Assembly (NCBI GenBank): GCA_011620445.1
Contig: WOZB01000249.1
Span: forward strand, 2,884-12,896
Direction: 5' to 3'
DNA: 10,013 bases
Source: Anaerolineaceae bacterium
Lineage (GTDB): Bacteria; Chloroflexota; Anaerolineae; Anaerolineales; Anaerolineaceae
Part shown: positions 6,558-10,013 of the stretch, in pieces
Layout: each line of letters opens with the position of its first letter
Position numbering within the stretch: position 1 is the stretch's first letter
The notes under the pieces: generated by a model
Told to the model about the DNA's origin: nothing
Database searches by the model: none
What the model saw: only the letters and a program-made list of their open reading frames with translations
Position numbers and translations under genes: made by a program

Positions 6558-7467
6558 AATCCGCGAATTTATTTACTCGGGCGATGAGAGCCCCCGCCTT
6601 GACAAATTCCTGGCCGACTCATTGTTGGACTTTTCACGTGTACAGACACAAGGTTTTATCGACGAAGGCAAGGTAACGGTCAATGGCCGTGTCAGGACTA
6701 AAGCGGCGCTACGGATCAAATCTGGGGACATTCTCCAGGTTGAGGTACCGGAAGTAATCACTGAGGAGCCTTTGGGCGAGGCTCAGCCTTTGGATATCCT
6801 TTATGAGGATGATTCCGTTCTCGTTGTCAACAAACCCGCTGGCATGGTCGTGCATCCGGGTGCCGGCAACCTGACGGGGACCCTGGTGAACGCTGCTGTG
6901 GCCCACTTTCCTGCGATCAAGGATGTTGGGGAACAAGGCAGACCCGGTGTTGTGCATCGGCTTGACAAGGAAACATCCGGGGTGATCATCCTGGCGAAAA
7001 CTGATGCTGCTTACCATCATCTGGTGAGGCAGTTTAAGAGCCGCAGAACTGAGAAGGTCTATTTGACTCTTGTGGATGGAGCTCCCCCAACACCAACCGG
7101 CAGGATTGAAGCGAACATCCATCGTGATGAGCATTATCGGCAAAAAATGGCTGTGGCTTATGAAGGTAAAGGACGCAAAGCCATCAGTGAATATTCTACC
7201 GTCAAGAATTTTTCAAATCATACCCTTCTTGAGGTAAAACCATTGACTGGCCGAACGCATCAAATCCGGGTGCACCTGGCCTACCTGGGCTCCCCGGTTG
7301 CCGGCGACCAGATCTATGGCCGGCGTAAATCTTCAATCCCTGGAACCCGCTTCTTTCTGCATGCTGAAAAACTAAAAATTGAGTTGCCTGGCGGTGAAAT
7401 ACGGGAATTTATAGCTCCTCTACCCAAGGAACTTGAAAAAATCCTGACCCAATTGGAAGGTGAATGA
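6550..7467 (+). CDS. rluD: RluD/RluA-family large-subunit rRNA pseudouridine synthase
   Basis: Converts uridines in 23S rRNA to pseudouridine during ribosome assembly. With the start at 6550 the protein has 305 residues, normal for the family. An N-terminal S4 RNA-binding domain spans about 14-68 (PRLDKFLADSL ... GKVTVNGRVRTK). The catalytic domain shows VVNKPAGMVVHPGAG (92-106) and RLDKETSG (137-144) with catalytic Asp139. GRTHQIRVHLAYLGSPVAGD lies near residue 237 onward. I chose ATG 6550 over an in-frame ATG at 6511 because AAGGA (6540-6544) lies five bases before it and the S4 domain begins directly; the earlier start adds 13 residues without homology-like character. It overlaps the lspA end by eight bases. 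Which uridines are modified cannot be told, so the rluD label means family. The B. subtilis homologue also follows lspA. Confidence 0.93.
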   Translation: MAEIREFIYSGDESPRLDKFLADSLLDFSRVQTQGFIDEGKVTVNGRVRTKAALRIKSGDILQVEVPEVITEEPLGEAQPLDILYEDDSVLVVNKPAGMVVHPGAGNLTGTLVNAAVAHFPAIKDVGEQGRPGVVHRLDKETSGVIILAKTDAAYHHLVRQFKSRRTEKVYLTLVDGAPPTPTGRIEANIHRDEHYRQKMAVAYEGKGRKAISEYSTVKNFSNHTLLEVKPLTGRTHQIRVHLAYLGSPVAGDQIYGRRKSSIPGTRFFLHAEKLKIELPGGEIREFIAPLPKELEKILTQLEGE

Positions 7468-8507
7468 TGGCTGAGAAAATCTATGACTTTCGTTCAGATA
7501 CTGTAACACGCCCAACCAAAGCCATGCGCGCGCTTATGGCGGCTGCTGAAGTGGGAGACGACGTCTACCAGGATGACCCAACAGTCAATGCCTTGCAGGA
7601 AAAGTCTGCGAAACTGCTTGGGAAGGAAAGTGCCCTGTTTGTTACCTCTGGTACCATGGGCAACTTATTGGCTGCCCTGGCTTATTGCCAGCGTGGGGAC
7701 GAAGTTATCATGGGTGAAAAAGGCCATACTTTTTTGCATGAAGCTGGTGGCGTTTCCGCTTTGGGCGGCGTGGTCATTCACACTGTGCCCAACCAGGCAG
7801 ATGGCACGCTCAGCCTGGTGGACCTTGAAAAAGCACTGCGTAATGAAGACATCCATGAACCTATCTCGCGCCTGGTGATCCTGGAAAATACCCAAAACGC
7901 TTGCGGGGGTATGGCACTTTCAGTGGATTACACAAACAAAGTGGCAGCTTTTGCCAGGGAACACAAGCTGGCCTTCCATATCGATGGAGCCCGGGTGTTT
8001 AATGCCGCTGTGAATTTGGGTGTGCCAGCCTCCGAGCTGGTAGCCCAGGCTGATTCAGTCACATTCTGCTTGAGCAAGGGGCTCTGCTGCCCGGTAGGCT
8101 CGGTGCTCTGCGGCACTCATGACTTTATAGAGCGCGCCCGCAGATTGCGCAAGATGCTAGGCGGTGGCATGCGCCAGGCTGGCATTCTGGCAGCAGCCGG
8201 AATTTATGCGCTGGATCATATGGTCGAGCGCTTGGAGGAAGATCACCAGCGGGCAAGCATGCTGGCCAAGGGTTTGGCAGGTATCAGGGGTCTGAGCCTG
8301 GCAAAGGGTTCACCGTATACAAACATGGTCTTTGTTAATGTTCAAAATGAATCCAGGTTGACAAGCAGCGAATTAGTTGAAAAACTACTCAATAATGGAA
8401 TCCTCGTCAATGAATCCGGCAGGAATGAACTGCGGTTTGTCACCCATCATGATGTGGGGGATGACGCTGTGGAAGCCTGTCTGAAAGTGCTGCACACACT
8501 GTTATAG
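7464..8507 (+). CDS. ltaE: Low-specificity L-threonine aldolase (PLP-dependent)
   Basis: Cleaves L-threonine/L-allo-threonine to glycine and acetaldehyde using pyridoxal phosphate. The protein has 347 residues (346 if the second ATG is used), a typical fold-type I size. Motifs: DFRSDTVTRPT (8-18) at the N-terminus, GDDVYQDDPTVN (31-42), TSGTMGNLLA (61-70), and GEKGHTFLHEAGG (84-96) with His88 expected to stack on the cofactor. HIDGARVFNA (172-181) carries the Asp contacting the pyridine ring, and FCLSKGLCCPVGSVLCG (201-217) the Schiff-base Lys205. Two ATGs are adjacent (7464 and 7467). GGAAGG at 7455-7460 is three bases from the first and six from the second, so 7467 is at least as likely. 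It overlaps the rluD stop, so it is translationally coupled and the last gene of the T-box operon. A related beta-eliminating lyase activity cannot be excluded. Confidence 0.94.
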   Translation: MMAEKIYDFRSDTVTRPTKAMRALMAAAEVGDDVYQDDPTVNALQEKSAKLLGKESALFVTSGTMGNLLAALAYCQRGDEVIMGEKGHTFLHEAGGVSALGGVVIHTVPNQADGTLSLVDLEKALRNEDIHEPISRLVILENTQNACGGMALSVDYTNKVAAFAREHKLAFHIDGARVFNAAVNLGVPASELVAQADSVTFCLSKGLCCPVGSVLCGTHDFIERARRLRKMLGGGMRQAGILAAAGIYALDHMVERLEEDHQRASMLAKGLAGIRGLSLAKGSPYTNMVFVNVQNESRLTSSELVEKLLNNGILVNESGRNELRFVTHHDVGDDAVEACLKVLHTLL

Positions 8508-8538
8508 TCATGGCATGGGAAGTGCAGCTTTGTCTGTT

Positions 8539-8543
8539 GGAGG
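8539..8543 (+). promoter_or_regulatory. Strong ribosome-binding site deciding the GTG start at 8553
   Basis: GGAGG lies nine bases before GTG 8553 and is the strongest Shine-Dalgarno in the window. Translation from this GTG gives a signal peptide at once, which fixes the start. The 45-base gap after ltaE holds no terminator hairpin, so read-through from the ileS operon is possible; no clear promoter is visible either. Confidence 0.75.
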
Positions 8544-8552
8544 AAAAGCGAA

Positions 8553-10013
8553 GTGAAAAGTCTGCACAAAGCTTTTATTCTGGTTTTCTTGGCTGGGCTT
8601 TTTTACCTGTTACTTGCTTTCTCATGGACAGAAAATCGAATTCAGGCAGCTGGGGTTTCAGCCGATGAACCAAACCAGACTGTACCTGCCCCTGTCGATT
8701 ACATTCAGTACCTTCCGATAGTCGCCAAAGCACCTCCTCCGCCTGTACCCATTGGCCCAGTCGGCGGCAGTATCACATCGGTTCTGGTTGATCCGTTAAA
8801 CCCGAAAATAGTTTACGCCGGTTCATTCGGTGGGGGGGTTCTCAAAACAGTAGATGGCGGCAATACCTGGTTCAAAAGCGGCATGGGGATGCCCGGTAAT
8901 GCCGCTATCCAATCCTTAGGTTTAATCCCAAGTTCCCCTAATATCGTTTTCGCAGGAACAATCGGAGACGGTATATACCGCTCAATCAATTATGGCGATA
9001 CTTGGACGAAGGTGGGTGAATCTTTTGGTACTAATGCGGTTTATGGGATTACTCCAGACCCAAATCGGCCTAATGTCGTGTACGTAGTTACGCGAATTAC
9101 GACATCTGAGTGTGACGGTCTTAGGGGAGCTTTTTATCGCAGTGAAGATTATGGTGTCACCTGGACTCTCTTGCGTTATGGAGACATTGAGGGCACTTGT
9201 AAAGATTATTGGTACGATGTGGATGTAAACCCCTGGGATAGCAATATTGTGTATCTCTCTTACCATCAACATGGACCTTACCGATCCATAGATTATGCCA
9301 GTTCGTTCAACCCGCTACGTAATGGAATTAATGACTATCAGACACGCTCCATAGCAATCGATACGCTATCAAAGAGAATGTATAGTGGTTTTTGGGATCC
9401 GACATATGTTTATTTCAGTGATAATTCGGGAGAACAATGGATCAAATCCAATTTTCAAGGAAGCGGAGTCCTAAAGGTTGTACTAGGACCGCTTTATCCT
9501 GATTATCAAAGAGTGTTTCTTGCTACATTTAAAAGTGGAGTGGCTTTTTCCAATGATCGCGGGGGCAGTTGGATTACCAGCTCGTTCCAAAATCCACAAA
9601 ACATCGTTTATGATGTGGCAATTTCAAACACAAATCCCCAACGTTGGTACGCTGGCACACAATTTACAGGCCTGTACATTTCCACAAATTACGGCGCTTC
9701 ATGGATACAAGCTGGAACTGGCATCATCGCTTCCAGCATTGCAGGCTTAACGACCAGCTCCCAATTACCTGGTGAAACCATTGCAGCGGTTTATGGCCAA
9801 GGAATCATGGCAACGTCAGATGGAGGTCAGAACTGGGAAGAACTCAACCAGGGTTTAGACTCGATGAATGTGACTTCTGTCTATGATCTCGACGGCCAAC
9901 TCTATGCCCTGGCGGATACAGGCGTATACCAGTTTAATGGAACTGTCTGGCAATACATAAGTTTGCCCGCGGTGAACGCACCCAATCTGGAAGCTTACCT
10001 GGATTACAGTTCA
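8553..10013 (+). CDS. Secreted Asp-box (BNR/sortilin-like) beta-propeller protein, 3' end cut by window edge
   Basis: An open frame of 487 codons runs from GTG to the right edge with no stop. Residues 1-32 form a signal peptide: VKSLHK, then a hydrophobic core up to about 24 and a likely cleavage near IQA-A (31-33). A low-complexity linker follows, containing YLPIVAK (53-59) and APPPPVP (60-66). From about 70 the protein is built of propeller blades, each with an Asp-box S/T-x-D/N-x-G-x-x-W. There are eight, centred on Asp101, Asn146, Asp199, Asp247 (degenerate: A249, F252), Asn291, Asp335, Asn379 and Asp423. The fold is that of the VPS10/sortilin, sialidase-repeat and HCF136-like propellers, but Asp-boxes are structural and do not reveal function. 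No catalytic set of a sialidase is recognisable. It is probably exported and either surface attached or released. The middle part (about 9050-9500) looks somewhat AT-richer than the operon upstream. Confidence 0.88.
   Translation, partial: MKSLHKAFILVFLAGLFYLLLAFSWTENRIQAAGVSADEPNQTVPAPVDYIQYLPIVAKAPPPPVPIGPVGGSITSVLVDPLNPKIVYAGSFGGGVLKTVDGGNTWFKSGMGMPGNAAIQSLGLIPSSPNIVFAGTIGDGIYRSINYGDTWTKVGESFGTNAVYGITPDPNRPNVVYVVTRITTSECDGLRGAFYRSEDYGVTWTLLRYGDIEGTCKDYWYDVDVNPWDSNIVYLSYHQHGPYRSIDYASSFNPLRNGINDYQTRSIAIDTLSKRMYSGFWDPTYVYFSDNSGEQWIKSNFQGSGVLKVVLGPLYPDYQRVFLATFKSGVAFSNDRGGSWITSSFQNPQNIVYDVAISNTNPQRWYAGTQFTGLYISTNYGASWIQAGTGIIASSIAGLTTSSQLPGETIAAVYGQGIMATSDGGQNWEELNQGLDSMNVTSVYDLDGQLYALADTGVYQFNGTVWQYISLPAVNAPNLEAYLDYSS
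8847..9836 (+). repeat. Eight Asp-box protein repeats, about 44-53 residues apart
   Basis: The eight Asp-boxes of the secreted propeller start at residues 99, 144, 197, 245, 289, 333, 377 and 421. The spacings are 45, 53, 48, 44, 44, 44 and 44 residues. The last five are thus exactly periodic (132 bases) although their DNA has diverged, so this is a protein-level repeat rather than a DNA satellite. Box 4 has lost the Gly and Trp. After box 8 the chain continues about 59 residues to the window edge without a further box. Confidence 0.85.

Noticed and set aside
8982..9272. Minus-strand ORF of 96 codons in the propeller gene
   Set aside because: Antisense to regular Asp-box blades; no supporting features.
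1..10013. Mobile elements, CRISPR arrays, defence or phage genes
   Set aside because: No direct-repeat array, terminal inverted repeats, transposase, integrase or nuclease motifs were seen; all long frames are accounted for by housekeeping or secreted-protein genes.

Overview
The window is an ordinary-looking bacterial chromosomal segment of moderate GC. The best guess for the source is a member of Chloroflexota, Anaerolineae-like. This rests on three things: a type 2 (eukaryote-like) isoleucyl-tRNA synthetase under a T-box, a secreted Asp-box protein with a YLPIVAK-type segment after its signal peptide, and the lineage-variant motif 3 of the histidyl-tRNA synthetase. It is an inference from style, not a database result.

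Layout. Positions 1-973 (minus strand) hold a nearly complete lipoprotein, a NitT/TauT (NMT1-like) ABC-transporter solute-binding protein. It begins with TTG and runs off the left edge. A 146-bp divergent intergenic region with promoter-like elements on both strands separates it from hisS (1120-2382). A tRNA-His(GTG) gene with its own extended -10 promoter follows at 2432-2504. Positions 2591-2836 hold a T-box leader with an ATC (Ile) specifier, the T-box core, and competing antiterminator and terminator. It precedes a tightly overlapping operon: ileS (2872-6042), lspA (6039-6557), rluD (6550-7467) and ltaE (7464 or 7467 to 8507). At 8553-10013 a secreted beta-propeller protein with eight Asp-box (BNR-like) repeats runs off the right edge.

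How the genes work together. The core is a translation-related block: two aminoacyl-tRNA synthetases, one cognate tRNA, an RNA sensor of uncharged tRNA-Ile, and an rRNA pseudouridine synthase. lspA (lipoprotein signal peptidase) and ltaE (threonine aldolase) sit in the same operon, so the T-box probably ties their expression to isoleucyl-tRNA charging. The flanking genes are envelope or secreted proteins.

The most interesting point is in IleRS. The class I HIGH signature reads G-I-H-H instead of H-x-G-H, the swapped arrangement reported for mupirocin hyper-resistant IleRS2 enzymes. I found no mobile element, CRISPR array, phage gene or clearly new multi-gene system.
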